A stretch of 64,000 nucleotides of DNA from Candidatus Acidiferrales bacterium (GTDB taxonomy: Bacteria; Bacteroidota; Ignavibacteria; Kryptoniales; JAKASW01). Both the position numbers and the translations under genes were made by a program. The notes under the pieces are model-generated. The model was not told the origin of the DNA, did no database searches, and saw only the letters and a program-made list of their open reading frames with translations. The stretch lies in contig DATJAY010000035.1 in assembly GCA_035515795.1 (NCBI GenBank), forward strand, positions 362,851 to 426,850, read 5' to 3'. Numbering within the stretch: the first letter of the stretch is position 1; every line of letters starts with the position of its first letter. Positions 18,882-28,536 of this stretch are shown piece by piece.

Positions 18882-19520
18882 CTAATAACTCTTCTGAATT
18901 TCCTGCGGCTGCTTCTTCATGTACGTTCCAAACACGAAGTCCCACAGCGGCGAGCTGACTCCATAATTTCCATCCGGGTCCATGTAATGATGCCGCATGT
19001 GCTGCTGCTTCAGGTAGAGCGATATCCTTCCGCGCAGACTGAAATGATGGACCGCATAATGCGTCAGGTCATAAGCGAGGTAACCGAGTATGAATCCTGC
19101 GAAGAACGGCGGAAGGTAACGGGTACCGAGAATATTTTTGAATAAGAAATAAAAAAGAAATGCGAGAGGTATACTGACAATCGGCGGCATCACGAGGCGC
19201 GTGGAATCGCTGGGGTAATCGTGATGAACGCCATGGAACATAAAGTGAATCTGTTTTCCCCAGCCGCTCGTCGGCACGTAATGAAAGATAAATCTGTGAA
19301 GCGCGTACTCCGCGAGGCTCCATACCAGCAGGCCGAAAACAAACAGCGGGAAAGCATACGTGATACTTACGCCTGCGACAATGGTTTCGTAAAGCATGTA
19401 TCCGATGACCGGGAAATAAATTATCGCCGGAATCGACGGATGGACGTGCGAAAAAAGTTCGAGGAAATCACTCTTGAACATCCTCGCGGATTCGTCTTTG
19501 TTTGAAACATATCGCTTCAT
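18882..19520 (-). CDS. Fatty acid hydroxylase / sterol desaturase family protein
   Basis: A 212-residue membrane di-iron enzyme. Four or so membrane segments frame the histidine boxes HRFIFH, HGVHHD, HYAVHH and HMRHH, which place the metal site. The arrangement matches fatty acid 2-hydroxylases (FA2H/Scs7-like), which hydroxylate acyl chains of membrane lipids. GGAGG lies 6 bases before the chosen ATG. It is single and convergent with the TIG-domain gene. Substrate is not known from the sequence. Confidence 0.85.
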   Translation of the reverse strand: MKRYVSNKDESARMFKSDFLELFSHVHPSIPAIIYFPVIGYMLYETIVAGVSITYAFPLFVFGLLVWSLAEYALHRFIFHYVPTSGWGKQIHFMFHGVHHDYPSDSTRLVMPPIVSIPLAFLFYFLFKNILGTRYLPPFFAGFILGYLAYDLTHYAVHHFSLRGRISLYLKQQHMRHHYMDPDGNYGVSSPLWDFVFGTYMKKQPQEIQKSY

Positions 19521-19723
19521 AAAAATCCTCCATTTCTCGAAATCAGTTTTTCCCAAAGAAGCCGGCAAATATCAATGAGATAGTCTTCCAATTCTTGACC
19601 GGCTCCTCTATCTAAAACTGAAATAAGATTGAGAAAATTCCCGGAAGTTCATGCGGAAATGGAACAGACCTAATTTTGTGGGATGGATTCAGGCCGCCGA
19701 TATCTCTGCGCGCGATCTGCGAG

Positions 19724-20008
19724 CTATTCTTTTTCCGATTTCGCGTTGTAGACGATCTTGCGGATAGTGTCAAATCGCAGGTATGGATATTCGTCCTGGA
19801 TCTTTTCAATCGCGTCGCCTACGCTCATGTAGTTGCGCAGGTCCTTGAAACGCCGCTTGATCTGGTAATCTCTGACAGCCTTGTAGTCCAACAGGCTGTT
19901 TTCGATCAGCTTCTCGTAGATTTCATCAGGCAGAATATCGCTGAGCGGGTTTTCGATGTGCTTTTTTTGTATTTTCTTCTTCTCCGAGGGAATTGTCATC
20001 TTCTCCAT
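19724..20008 (-). CDS. Small basic/acidic helical protein, unknown
   Basis: A 94-residue, charged, mostly helical protein without signal or membrane segments. GAGGAAA lies just before the ATG, so translation is likely. The second half (YQIKRRFKDLRNYM, then a DTIRKIVYNA end) could be a helix-turn-helix, but no family is recognised. It lies 141 bases downstream of tRNA-Val on the same strand. Confidence 0.5.
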   Translation of the reverse strand: MEKMTIPSEKKKIQKKHIENPLSDILPDEIYEKLIENSLLDYKAVRDYQIKRRFKDLRNYMSVGDAIEKIQDEYPYLRFDTIRKIVYNAKSEKE

Positions 20009-20149
20009 GGTTTCCTCGCTATGCTTTTGTGAGACTTAGTTTTGACATACGATATCAAAGTCTCGCCTTTCCCTCCGACCCATTTATATTTTTGCTTTCC
20101 ATAAGAATTAGATAAGAAATTACTTCGAAATTTTCCTTAAAAACTTGCG

Positions 20150-20224
20150 TGGGCGATAGAGGATTCGAACCTCTGACCTCTCGCGTGTGAAGCGAACGCT
20201 CTGAACCAGCTGAGCTAATCGCCC
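20150..20224 (-). tRNA. tRNA-Val (anticodon CAC)
   Basis: A 75-nt cloverleaf on the minus strand. The acceptor stem GGGCGAT pairs with ATCGCCC and is followed by the discriminator A. The D arm is GCTC...GAGC, the anticodon stem TTCGC/GCGAG with loop TTCACAC gives anticodon CAC (codon GUG), and the T arm AGAGGTTCGAATCCTCT is perfect. No CCA is encoded. Confidence 0.95.
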
Positions 20225-20451
20225 CAATTGCTGAATAATCTAACACTCTATAGCTTGCCATGCAAGAAAATCCTAATTTCGTTATTTCTTCTCCATCGAG
20301 TCTTCACTAAAAAGAACGTACTGCAACCTGATCCGGTTTCCTTAGAGACGGAAATGACCTCAAAAAGTTTAAGATTTGGACGATAAAGTGCGCTCGGACA
20401 CACCATCATCCGGAAGCTGCCTATGTAGATGGATGACTTATGGACGAAGTC

Positions 20452-22338
20452 CTATATGCCAGCCGCTTCGAGGACTTTTATTGCCACCTCGTACTTCTTG
20501 AACGGCGGCAAGAGATATGCGCCTGCTACGGCCGACTTAATCTCGCGGAGAAACTCCGCTGAAATGTCGATTCCCACTTGGGCCGCGTTTTCCCCGGAGC
20601 GGAACATCTTCTCCCGTATCTTCTCCGGTATGTTTATTCCTGGTATTTCATGGTGGAGGAACTCGGCGTGCTTGTGACTCCGAAGCGGGAGGATTCCTAT
20701 GACAACCGGTACGTGCAGCGGTTCAACCGCTTTGATGAATCTCTCAAACATGCCGACTTCGTAGATCGGCTGAGTGAAAATTACATCCGCTCCCGATTCC
20801 ACCTTGCGGCCCAGTTTTTCCAATTCGTAATCGAAACTGTCCGCCGACGGATTGGCGGCACAAGCGATGAGAAACGATGTCGCTTCGCCGATAGGGTTTC
20901 CGACCGAATCCATTCCGCAATTCAGGTTCTTTACTATCTTGATGAGTCCGACGGAATCGACATCGAAGACCGACTTCGCTTGAGGAAGGTCGCCGACTTT
21001 CGCAGGGTCGCCCGTTATGACGAGGATATTTCTTAAGCCGAGTGCATGCGCTCCCAGGAGCTCGGCCTGAAGACCGATCATGTTCCTATCGCGCGCGGCA
21101 AGATGGGTCATGGCTTCAATCCCTGTTTCCTGCTGGATGATTTTCGAGATCGCGATCGAGCTCATTCTTATCCGTGCGCGCGCACCGTCGGTAATGTTGA
21201 CCGCGTCGAATCCATTTTGCATGCAATAGCGTGCTCCTTCGATCACGCTGGAGATATCGAGGCCCCGGGGAATATCGAGCTCAAGAGTAGTGATGAATTT
21301 CTTTCCGGCGCCACTCTGCGTGAGCGCAAGTCTTTTTGAAAACTCCGATTGTGTCGAGCCTTTTCCCGCTGTCGATGGCTTGACCGCGGTCTTTCTCTTT
21401 ACTGCAACGGCAGATTCCCGTGATTCCCCGGTTCGTTCGGATTTCAAGCCATGGACGGCTTCTGCAATTGCTTTGATGTGGGCGGGTGTCGAGCCGCAGC
21501 AGGCTCCGATGACGGTGACGCCGGCTTCGACAAGCTGCCTTGCATAGGTTGCGAGATATTCCGGCGTGGCGTGATAAATCGATCTTCCGTCGACCAGGGT
21601 CGGAATTCCCGCTGCGGGCTGGGCGGACAATATTACGTCTTCCGAATAAATGGACTTGATGATGCCGTACATTCTTTGCGGTCCGACCGTGCAGTTCGAG
21701 CCGACGACGTCGACGCCTTTGGATTTTATGTGTCTCACGACTTCGACCGGAAAGTCGGTGGCCAGGATCACGCCGTCCTCCGAAAAAGTTTTTTGTGCGA
21801 TGATCGGAATCTCCGGAGAAATTTCTTTAGCGGCATCGATGGCTGCGTCAAGCTCATTCAGATCCAAAAATGTCTCGAGGATCAGAAGATCTACTCCGCC
21901 GCTGACGAGAATTTCTATCTGCTCTTTGAAAACCTTTCTTATATCCGCAATCTTTGTCTTGCCAAGAGGTTCAAGCAGCCTCCCGGTGGGTCCAACTGCG
22001 CCGGCAACGTAAACGGTTTCCCCTGCGGCGCGTTTGGCGATTTCGACGGCGGATTTATTTATCTCGTTTAATCTATCTGCAAGATGGTACACCTCGAGAA
22101 GCATCCGGTTTGCCGAGAAAGTATTTGTCTCGATAATTTCGGCGCCGGCCTGGATGTACTCCCGGTGTGCGCGCTCCACGATGTCGGGATTTTTTATGTT
22201 CTGTATTTCCGGCGGTTTCTCGTCATATTCATACAATTCGAGCAGCGTCCCCATCGCGCCGTCGCATACGATGACGCCGTCTTTAAGTCTCTCTCGGAAA
22301 GTTTTTTTCATATCTCTGGAAAATTTAAGACCTTGCAT
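20452..22338 (-). CDS. Fused homocysteine S-methyltransferase / methylenetetrahydrofolate reductase
   Basis: A 628-residue bifunctional protein. Residues about 10-300 form a homocysteine S-methyltransferase domain (VCDGAMGTLLELY; zinc cysteines in GSNCTVG and in GACCGSTP). After a variable Ser/Thr/Lys-rich linker (about 305-345), residues about 350-628 form a MetF-type FAD-dependent 5,10-methylene-THF reductase (ITDGARARIRMS, LVITGDPAK, IFTQPIYEV). The same fusion occurs as YitJ in Bacillus. It joins the making of methyl-THF to methionine synthesis. The start has GAGG 9 bases upstream; an ATG nine codons later would also fit the family length. No SAM riboswitch was seen upstream. Confidence 0.93.
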   Translation of the reverse strand: MQGLKFSRDMKKTFRERLKDGVIVCDGAMGTLLELYEYDEKPPEIQNIKNPDIVERAHREYIQAGAEIIETNTFSANRMLLEVYHLADRLNEINKSAVEIAKRAAGETVYVAGAVGPTGRLLEPLGKTKIADIRKVFKEQIEILVSGGVDLLILETFLDLNELDAAIDAAKEISPEIPIIAQKTFSEDGVILATDFPVEVVRHIKSKGVDVVGSNCTVGPQRMYGIIKSIYSEDVILSAQPAAGIPTLVDGRSIYHATPEYLATYARQLVEAGVTVIGACCGSTPAHIKAIAEAVHGLKSERTGESRESAVAVKRKTAVKPSTAGKGSTQSEFSKRLALTQSGAGKKFITTLELDIPRGLDISSVIEGARYCMQNGFDAVNITDGARARIRMSSIAISKIIQQETGIEAMTHLAARDRNMIGLQAELLGAHALGLRNILVITGDPAKVGDLPQAKSVFDVDSVGLIKIVKNLNCGMDSVGNPIGEATSFLIACAANPSADSFDYELEKLGRKVESGADVIFTQPIYEVGMFERFIKAVEPLHVPVVIGILPLRSHKHAEFLHHEIPGINIPEKIREKMFRSGENAAQVGIDISAEFLREIKSAVAGAYLLPPFKKYEVAIKVLEAAGI

Positions 22339-22627
22339 GCGCAAAAACCTCAGCAGGGTCGATTCAAGATATAAATTTTCCCGACTAATTCAAAAAGATG
22401 GGAGAAAAGTGCGGCGAAAATCTTAAGTGAAGCCAGTATGAGAATCATGGAGCAGATGATACAGCAGATGGTGACCACAATCACGTAAAACCATCACCCA
22501 AGTAACATCTGTCTCAGTGAACCAGTATATTAAATGAGTTGAGAAATAATGGTCGGCAGTTGTTTCAGGGTCACTACATTTTCTAATCATGATAAAACAT
22601 TCTGAAATTTCAGGAGGGAAGATTATT

Positions 22628-24997
22628 TTGCGCGCTTATATCGGCAACGCACTTTTTATTTTAGTTTTATTCCTTTGTAAGTCGGCAGCATCCCAAGGCG
22701 TTTACACAATTTCAGGCCGGATCGTCGACGCCAAGACGGGATGTCCACTTCCGTCGGCGAACGTGAGAGTTTCCGGCTCGGCGAAGGGGACCATCACCAA
22801 CCTCGACGGTTCCTATCTCATTTCTCTTCCGGCGGGGGAGTACACTTTATTTTATAGTTACGTCGGCTATCAAATGGATTCCGCGGTTGTTAGGCTTGCC
22901 GGAAATGTCCGTGAGGACGTCAAACTCCAGCCGGCAGACATTTTATTTCCGGAGGTTGTATCTATTGCCGAAGACCCGGCGTATGCGATCATTCGAAAGG
23001 CAATTGAAAAGAAACACGAATGGGCAAAGCTGCTTCGGTCATATGACTTCAAAGCCTTCACGAGGTTGACAATTTACCGTGACACGGCTCTTGCAGGCAT
23101 CACCGAATCGTACACCGATGGCTATTGGCAGGAAGGGGATTCGCTCCGCGAGGTGGTCACCCAGAAACGTGAGACTAAGAATCTGCCGGAGGCGGGGCTC
23201 ATACCTTTCGTGGGAGAAATAGTAAACTTCACTGACGACCTGATCGAATTTGCCGGCTATAAATTCGTCGGCCCGATCGCCGAAAACGCATTCGATTATT
23301 GTAAATACAGACTCCTCAGGACGTTCACTAAGAACAACGTCGCCGTTTACGAGATCGAAGTCATTCCAGATTCCCGAATCGTCCCGCTTTTCTCCGGCAA
23401 AATTTCAATTGCCGATTCGTCTTACGCCGTGATGGGAGTTGACTTCCGTCCGAACGAAGCATTCAATATTCCTTTTCTGACAGATCTGAAAGTAAATTTT
23501 GCCCAGCACTATTCTCTTTATGAAGGCAAGTTCTGGATGCCTGCCGACATAATCACCGATTTCGGAATGAAGATCCAATTCGCCGGCATTTCGCTTCCGA
23601 GAATCACGATCAACGAAACATCGGATATCTACGATTACAGACTGAATGATCAAATTGCCGATTCGATCCTTAAGAAACCTGTCCTTGTCATCGATTCGAG
23701 CGCGACAAAATTCGATTCGACATTCTGGAGCGCACACGAGGTTCTTCCGCTTACGTTGGCAGAAGAAAAAGCATATAACACGCTCGACAGCACTCAAACC
23801 CTGGCGAAGCAATTCAAGCCTACCGGCGTCGCTGCAAAACTCTTCGATAAAGGCGGACCTCTTTCGGTTTTGAAATATGTCGATGTGAGATTCAACAGAG
23901 TCGAAGGGTTGTTCCTCGGCGGGATTTATACGTACACGTCCGAAAGATCGTGGAGAATGGTCGGACTTTCCAACGAAGGATTCGTTGATACATCGGGGAG
24001 CGGAGGATGGAGCCTGAGTGCCGCAGCAGGGTATGGGATTTCAGACAAGATTTTCAAGTGGCGGGTTGGCGGCGACTACCCGTTTGCAGATCATGTCAAG
24101 AGCGGAGCCGGCGCGGAAGTCCATCGCGACATCGATCATTATCCCGAAGACAATTTTTTCTCGTCGTTTACGACCACGATAACTTCTTTGTTCGGATGCA
24201 ACGATTACTACAACTATTACATGGCATACGGCTGGAGCGCGCACTATTCGATTGTGCCTATTGATCATCTTAATTTGACTGCGACTTATCTGTCCGAGGA
24301 CGAGACGAGCGTGGTGAATCACACGGAGTTCAGCATCCTTGCGCTCGGAAACGCGTACCGTCCGAATCCGCCGATCATGTCGGGTGAGATGCGAAGCGCG
24401 AAAATTTCGATCCGTTATGGGGATGAGGAGGCGCCGCTCGGTATATTGCCGACGAATGCGGTGGAGTTAAATGCAGAGTACTCGTCGCCGTCGTTCCTCG
24501 CAAGCAATTTTCACTTCGGTCGTTACCACTTGACCGCGTCGTACCATTTCGACACGTTCTTGAAAAATTATCTTTTCCCGCCTCAGACGCAGGTGATGTT
24601 CGCTGGCGGCTATTCGACCGGGACTCTTCCCGTGCAGCGGGAGTTTGTCCTCGACTCACAGATCGGAGGACTCGCGCCTTTCGGGGTTCTGAAAACCGCG
24701 CGGCCGGTAGAGTTTGCAGGCGACAAGTTTGCGATGGTCTCAGTTGAGCAAAATTTCAGAAATGTTCCCTTCCTGCTCCTCGGCATCCCTTTTTTATACA
24801 AGAAAGGGATGGAGCTCCTGATCGACGCTTCTGCCGCACAGTCATGGCTCAATGGAGTATCGACGACAAACGGCTGGTATTACGAAGCCGGAGTCGGTTT
24901 AGGAAAAATTCTAGGACTTATTCGCATGGACTTGACTTACCGGCTCAGCAAGCCGAACGACGTTTACTTCAGCGTCGGGATGAGCAGCATACTGTGA
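22628..24997 (+). CDS. DUF5686 / carboxypeptidase-like regulatory-domain outer-membrane protein
   Basis: A 789-residue envelope protein starting at a TTG with AGGAGGG 9 bases upstream. Residues 1-23 form a signal peptide. Residues about 26-105 form the carboxypeptidase-regulatory-like domain (ISGRIVDAKTGCPLPSANV). DUF5686 follows from about 110 to the end, with a beta-barrel-like C-terminal half ending VYFSVGMSSIL. This architecture is widespread in Bacteroidota and resembles a TonB-less outer-membrane barrel. Its role is not established. It is divergent from the homocysteine methyltransferase gene and precedes an unrelated methyltransferase gene. Confidence 0.85.
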   Translation: MRAYIGNALFILVLFLCKSAASQGVYTISGRIVDAKTGCPLPSANVRVSGSAKGTITNLDGSYLISLPAGEYTLFYSYVGYQMDSAVVRLAGNVREDVKLQPADILFPEVVSIAEDPAYAIIRKAIEKKHEWAKLLRSYDFKAFTRLTIYRDTALAGITESYTDGYWQEGDSLREVVTQKRETKNLPEAGLIPFVGEIVNFTDDLIEFAGYKFVGPIAENAFDYCKYRLLRTFTKNNVAVYEIEVIPDSRIVPLFSGKISIADSSYAVMGVDFRPNEAFNIPFLTDLKVNFAQHYSLYEGKFWMPADIITDFGMKIQFAGISLPRITINETSDIYDYRLNDQIADSILKKPVLVIDSSATKFDSTFWSAHEVLPLTLAEEKAYNTLDSTQTLAKQFKPTGVAAKLFDKGGPLSVLKYVDVRFNRVEGLFLGGIYTYTSERSWRMVGLSNEGFVDTSGSGGWSLSAAAGYGISDKIFKWRVGGDYPFADHVKSGAGAEVHRDIDHYPEDNFFSSFTTTITSLFGCNDYYNYYMAYGWSAHYSIVPIDHLNLTATYLSEDETSVVNHTEFSILALGNAYRPNPPIMSGEMRSAKISIRYGDEEAPLGILPTNAVELNAEYSSPSFLASNFHFGRYHLTASYHFDTFLKNYLFPPQTQVMFAGGYSTGTLPVQREFVLDSQIGGLAPFGVLKTARPVEFAGDKFAMVSVEQNFRNVPFLLLGIPFLYKKGMELLIDASAAQSWLNGVSTTNGWYYEAGVGLGKILGLIRMDLTYRLSKPNDVYFSVGMSSIL

Positions 24998-25078
24998 GAG
25001 TTGCATCGCCGGCACTTATTTAATAATGGACCATTGGAAAGTTATATTATTCTGAAGAGAGTAAGTGAAGAGAAAGAT

Positions 25079-25807
25079 ATGGGATTCATTAATTCGTGGG
25101 GAAATCAGGTTAGGGCAGAGTCTTACTCCAAACTTGAATTTCCCAACACATACTATTTAGCCTACAGGGACCTTCCGGAAATAATCGCAGGACATGTTCG
25201 GGGCAACAGGGCTGTCGACTTCGGATGTGGAGCAGGTCGCTCCACTCGATTCTTGAAGAAGTTAGGCTTCGAAGTAATCGGAATCGACGTTGCCCTGGAT
25301 ATGCTCAAGAAGGCAAAAGAGATGGATGCCGAAGGTAATTACCAATTAGTGAGCAACGGAAGTTATAGCCACATCGGAGCAGGGAAGTTTGATCTGGTGC
25401 AGTCGATTTTCACGTTCGACAATATACCGGGTTGGGAGAGTCGCACATCTATCCTCGCTTCGTTGTGTGACTTGCTAAAACCGACAGGAAGAATGGTTGT
25501 TCTCGATGCGACACCTGAGTTGTACACAAACGAGTGGGCATCATTTAGTACAAAAGCTTTTCCCGAGAATTGGCATGCAAAGACGGGAGACATCGTACGC
25601 GATATCATGCTGGATGTGGAAGATAGAAGACCGGTTGAGGATATATTTTGGACTGAAAAAGATTATCTGAAGCAGTTCGGCATGGCAGGCCTGGAGATCG
25701 TGGCTACTTACAAACCGCTGGGTCGTGACGGCGAGCCGTTTGATTGGGTGACGGAAAAGGAGATCGCTCCATGGATGATCTTTGTGCTGAAGAAGACGAA
25801 AGTATGA
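25079..25807 (+). CDS. Class I SAM-dependent methyltransferase
   Basis: A 242-residue Rossmann-fold methyltransferase. Motif I is VDFGCGAGRS (about residue 48), then a motif II-like acidic residue in VIGIDVALDML, and motif IV region KFDLVQSIFTFDNIP. This is the Methyltransf_11/25 type, and the substrate cannot be told from sequence. The chosen ATG follows AAGAGAAAG. It overlaps the next gene (ATGA), which suggests a two-gene operon with the small membrane protein. Confidence 0.85.
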   Translation: MGFINSWGNQVRAESYSKLEFPNTYYLAYRDLPEIIAGHVRGNRAVDFGCGAGRSTRFLKKLGFEVIGIDVALDMLKKAKEMDAEGNYQLVSNGSYSHIGAGKFDLVQSIFTFDNIPGWESRTSILASLCDLLKPTGRMVVLDATPELYTNEWASFSTKAFPENWHAKTGDIVRDIMLDVEDRRPVEDIFWTEKDYLKQFGMAGLEIVATYKPLGRDGEPFDWVTEKEIAPWMIFVLKKTKV

Positions 25808-26274
25808 CATTTATAGCGGAATCATTTGGGATCTATATCAAACGCCGGCCGCGCATTGTGGCTGCAATTGCCTTTGGCTGCACGACAGCAGTCGCGACGC
25901 ATTTTGCCTGGTACCCTGATGCGAGAACGAGCGGCTACATTCCGGTGTTGACTCTCGCGGTCGGTCTGTGCCATGCGCTTGCCGGTATCATCACGGGACG
26001 ACGTCTGATGGACAGGACTCGCACGAAGACCTTGTTCCATTCCTGCTTAATCGGAGCGGGCACATCGCTTCTTGCGATGGCGTTTTTCACTCCGCCGTTT
26101 GCATTATGGATATCTGCCTCGAATGTCCGATCCGAAGGTATATTCTCGTACCTTTACCTGACATTGCTCATCGGCCTGTTTTCTTTTGTTGCTATCGGAT
26201 GGGTTCTCCTTCTGGTGTCGATCTGGGTTGGGTGGATGCTCTATCGAGTGACGACTCCCGAGGCTGAGAGCTAA
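25804..26274 (+). CDS. Four-helix membrane protein, unknown
   Basis: A 156-residue protein with four predicted membrane segments (about residues 17-33, 43-62, 78-98 and 115-145). The ATG overlaps the methyltransferase stop (ATGA), so translation is coupled. I recognise no family. The pairing with a methyltransferase is the only functional hint. Confidence 0.6.
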   Translation: MTFIAESFGIYIKRRPRIVAAIAFGCTTAVATHFAWYPDARTSGYIPVLTLAVGLCHALAGIITGRRLMDRTRTKTLFHSCLIGAGTSLLAMAFFTPPFALWISASNVRSEGIFSYLYLTLLIGLFSFVAIGWVLLLVSIWVGWMLYRVTTPEAES

Positions 26275-26398
26275 GCAGGCGTTGATGATATGAAGGTCCC
26301 GGAAGCTTGATTTTGCTAGGTATGACGATTAATATCGTTTGTAAGCGACTCAAGTAAGCTGGCTGTCAATAAAGGGAGCAGAAAGTTGGAGGATCATT

Positions 26399-27235
26399 AT
26401 GTTCGAAATTCCGGAATACGTAACCATCGCAGGACAAATGGCGAAGAGCCTCACAGGCAAACATATTGCCGGAGGAAGTCTTGGAAATTCGCCGCATAAA
26501 TTTGTCTGGTACAATCGTAAGCCGCGCGAATTTGAAAAAATAATCAAAGGAAAAACCGTCGGCAAAGCATACGCCAGGGGGAAATGGTTATTCATTCCGG
26601 TAGAGCCCGGTTACATTCTTGTCTTCGGAGAATGCGGCGGCAAAATCCTGCTGCATGAATCTGCGTCGGATTTGCCCGACAAGTACCACCTTTCTCTTCT
26701 CTTCGATGATAGTACAGCTCTTTCGGCAGCGACTCAAATGTGGGGCGCGATGGAGTTGTACGAAAAAGGCAAAGAACTAGAGCGGAAGTACATTTGTGGA
26801 ATGCGAACTACGCCGCTCGAGCCGAAATTCACCGTTACATATTTGACAAAACTCATCGAGGAAAGTATGAAGGTGGGAGGGAAGAGCGTGAAAGCTCTCC
26901 TCACACAGAATCAATTGATCCCCGGTATCGGAAATTCCATTGCACAGGATATAATGTTCGTAGGCAGGTTGCATCCGAAGCAGCCTCTCGAAGTTTTAGA
27001 AAAAGATCAGATACGAAAACTTCACGGTGCGATTGTGCAGACTCTCAAAGGCGCGATAAGACTCGGCGGGAGAAACGATGAATTCGATCTCTACGGCAAT
27101 CCCGGAAAATATGTACGCTTGATGGATAAGGATGCTGTCGGCCGGCCATGTCTGGAGTGCGGTACCAAGATCAAGAAGATAGCCTACTTGGGCGGGGTGT
27201 GCTATTTTTGTCCGAAGTGTCAGGGAGAGTCTTGA
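26399..27235 (+). CDS. Fpg/Nei family DNA glycosylase-like protein lacking Pro2
   Basis: A 278-residue homologue of formamidopyrimidine-DNA glycosylase. Family features are the N-terminal catalytic domain, the helix-two-turn-helix (LLTQNQLIPGIGNSIAQDIMF, cut here into LLTQNQLIPGIGN and IAQDIMF), and a zinc finger with CLEC and CPKC pairs at the end. The enzyme start normally reads M-P-E-L-P-E; here it reads M-F-E-I-P-E, so the Pro2 nucleophile is replaced by Phe. The zinc-finger Arg that grips the DNA phosphate is also absent (LGGVCYFC in place of G-R-G-T-Y-Y-C). GGAGG before the ATG makes the start certain. It may be a non-lyase or DNA-binding paralogue. Confidence 0.85.
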   Translation: MFEIPEYVTIAGQMAKSLTGKHIAGGSLGNSPHKFVWYNRKPREFEKIIKGKTVGKAYARGKWLFIPVEPGYILVFGECGGKILLHESASDLPDKYHLSLLFDDSTALSAATQMWGAMELYEKGKELERKYICGMRTTPLEPKFTVTYLTKLIEESMKVGGKSVKALLTQNQLIPGIGNSIAQDIMFVGRLHPKQPLEVLEKDQIRKLHGAIVQTLKGAIRLGGRNDEFDLYGNPGKYVRLMDKDAVGRPCLECGTKIKKIAYLGGVCYFCPKCQGES

Positions 27236-27303
27236 ATTGAGCCAGGAGCGTTATCTAGAATTATAGTAAGATGACAATAATTAGGTTAAGCTAAAAGTAT
27301 TCT

Positions 27304-27666
27304 ATGTTCCGTCAAAATATGAAGGCAAAAATTCTTACAGATATTCCCTTAGTTGTTTGCTGCTCTCTAAGCTGGGTCCTATTTTCATTTATTCTGAGTA
27401 TTGTTTCATGCCAATGGCTTTGGTTCAGTCGTTCGGGTTCTGTTATCACCCTTGCCGGAGGGATACTGGCAGTTCGACGTCTTCTTCGTCTCGGCGTTAA
27501 AGGATTTTTCCATAGTCAGCACACAATTGATGGTGGACATTATGTTCTGACACCTGATGAAATCGAGTCAAATAGGCAAGAACTTCTTGACGACCGGGCT
27601 ACATATATAGGTGTTTGCTTTATCATCATCGGCACTATGATTTGGGCTTATGGCGATTTGCTCTAG
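27304..27666 (+). CDS. Small membrane protein, unknown
   Basis: A 120-residue protein with about three hydrophobic segments (residues 14-35, 42-56 and 98-117) and a charged loop between the second and third. There is no ribosome site at the first ATG or at the ATG five codons later, so both start and expression are uncertain. No family recognised. It is convergent with the SDR gene, about 100 bases away. Confidence 0.4.
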   Translation: MFRQNMKAKILTDIPLVVCCSLSWVLFSFILSIVSCQWLWFSRSGSVITLAGGILAVRRLLRLGVKGFFHSQHTIDGGHYVLTPDEIESNRQELLDDRATYIGVCFIIIGTMIWAYGDLL

Positions 27667-27765
27667 TGATTCTTATTAGTCACATAGCTGTTAATAGGCC
27701 ACTAAGAATGAGCAATGATATTAGTAGGGCAAAACCCGACCCCGCTTAAAAACTCCAGCCTATCC

Positions 27766-28521
27766 TTACCACCTGCTATTCATCCTCTTAAAACTCTCGT
27801 CCAACTCCGCTCTCGACGCTTTGATTGCTCCTTCGGTCATACCGTGACCGATTTCGAGTACGTCTGCTTTGAGACTCTTCATCACGGCCGCGACAAACTC
27901 TTCGGGTGTCAAACCTGCTTTGTAGTTTCCTCGCTTGGCTCTCCCTTCCGGATTTAATTCTGTGTCGACACCCGGCGGAACAACCTCGATAACTTTGATG
28001 CCGGTCTTTAAGAGTTGATGTCTCAGTGCCATGGAGAACGCATGAAGCGCAGCTTTGGTCGCGCTGTATACAGGCATTCGCGCCGCCGGTATGAAGCCTA
28101 ATCCGGATGAAACATTGATGATGGCGGCATCTTTCTTTCCGGTCAGATATGGAATGACCATGCCCGACAAAATTATCGGAGCTTCCAGATTGATTTTGAT
28201 TTCGCTTTCACCCGCAAGGAATTCGTCGACCCCTTTCGTGAAATCGACATCTCTTTGAATACCGGCGTTGTTGATCAAAATATTCAATTTTGGAAAACTT
28301 GAAGTGGCCCACTCTACAAGTGATTTGCGATCCGCCTCGTCAGCCACGTCGCAAACCCTAATGTGGACTTCCGGATGCTTCTTCTGAACTTCAAGAAGTC
28401 TTTCTTTCCGCCGGCCGCAGATTATGACTTCATTCTTCTCCGCCAGGAAAGATTCGGCGAACGCGTAACCTATTCCGGTAGCCCCGCCGGTAATTAATAT
28501 TGTATTGCCTGATATATTCAT
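27766..28521 (-). CDS. Short-chain dehydrogenase/reductase
   Basis: A 251-residue classical SDR. It has the NAD(P) motif TGGATGIG (about residues 11-18), the NNAG structural motif, catalytic Ser in INVSSGLG and the YSATK Tyr/Lys pair. The segment GIKVIEVVPPGVDTEL is typical of the DltE-like group. Substrate unknown. GGAG lies 8 bases before the ATG. It lies 15 bases downstream of the nitroreductase gene on the same strand, so the two are probably one operon of oxidoreductases. Confidence 0.9.
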   Translation of the reverse strand: MNISGNTILITGGATGIGYAFAESFLAEKNEVIICGRRKERLLEVQKKHPEVHIRVCDVADEADRKSLVEWATSSFPKLNILINNAGIQRDVDFTKGVDEFLAGESEIKINLEAPIILSGMVIPYLTGKKDAAIINVSSGLGFIPAARMPVYSATKAALHAFSMALRHQLLKTGIKVIEVVPPGVDTELNPEGRAKRGNYKAGLTPEEFVAAVMKSLKADVLEIGHGMTEGAIKASRAELDESFKRMNSRW

Positions 28522-28536
28522 TTGAAATTTTCTCCG

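Noticed and set aside
20055..20261. 68-codon minus-strand frame
   Set aside because: It is the translation of tRNA-Val and its flanks.
22339..22627. SAM or cobalamin riboswitch upstream of the methionine/folate gene
   Set aside because: No conserved core motifs of SAM-I, SAM-II or cobalamin switches were recognised in the divergent gap.
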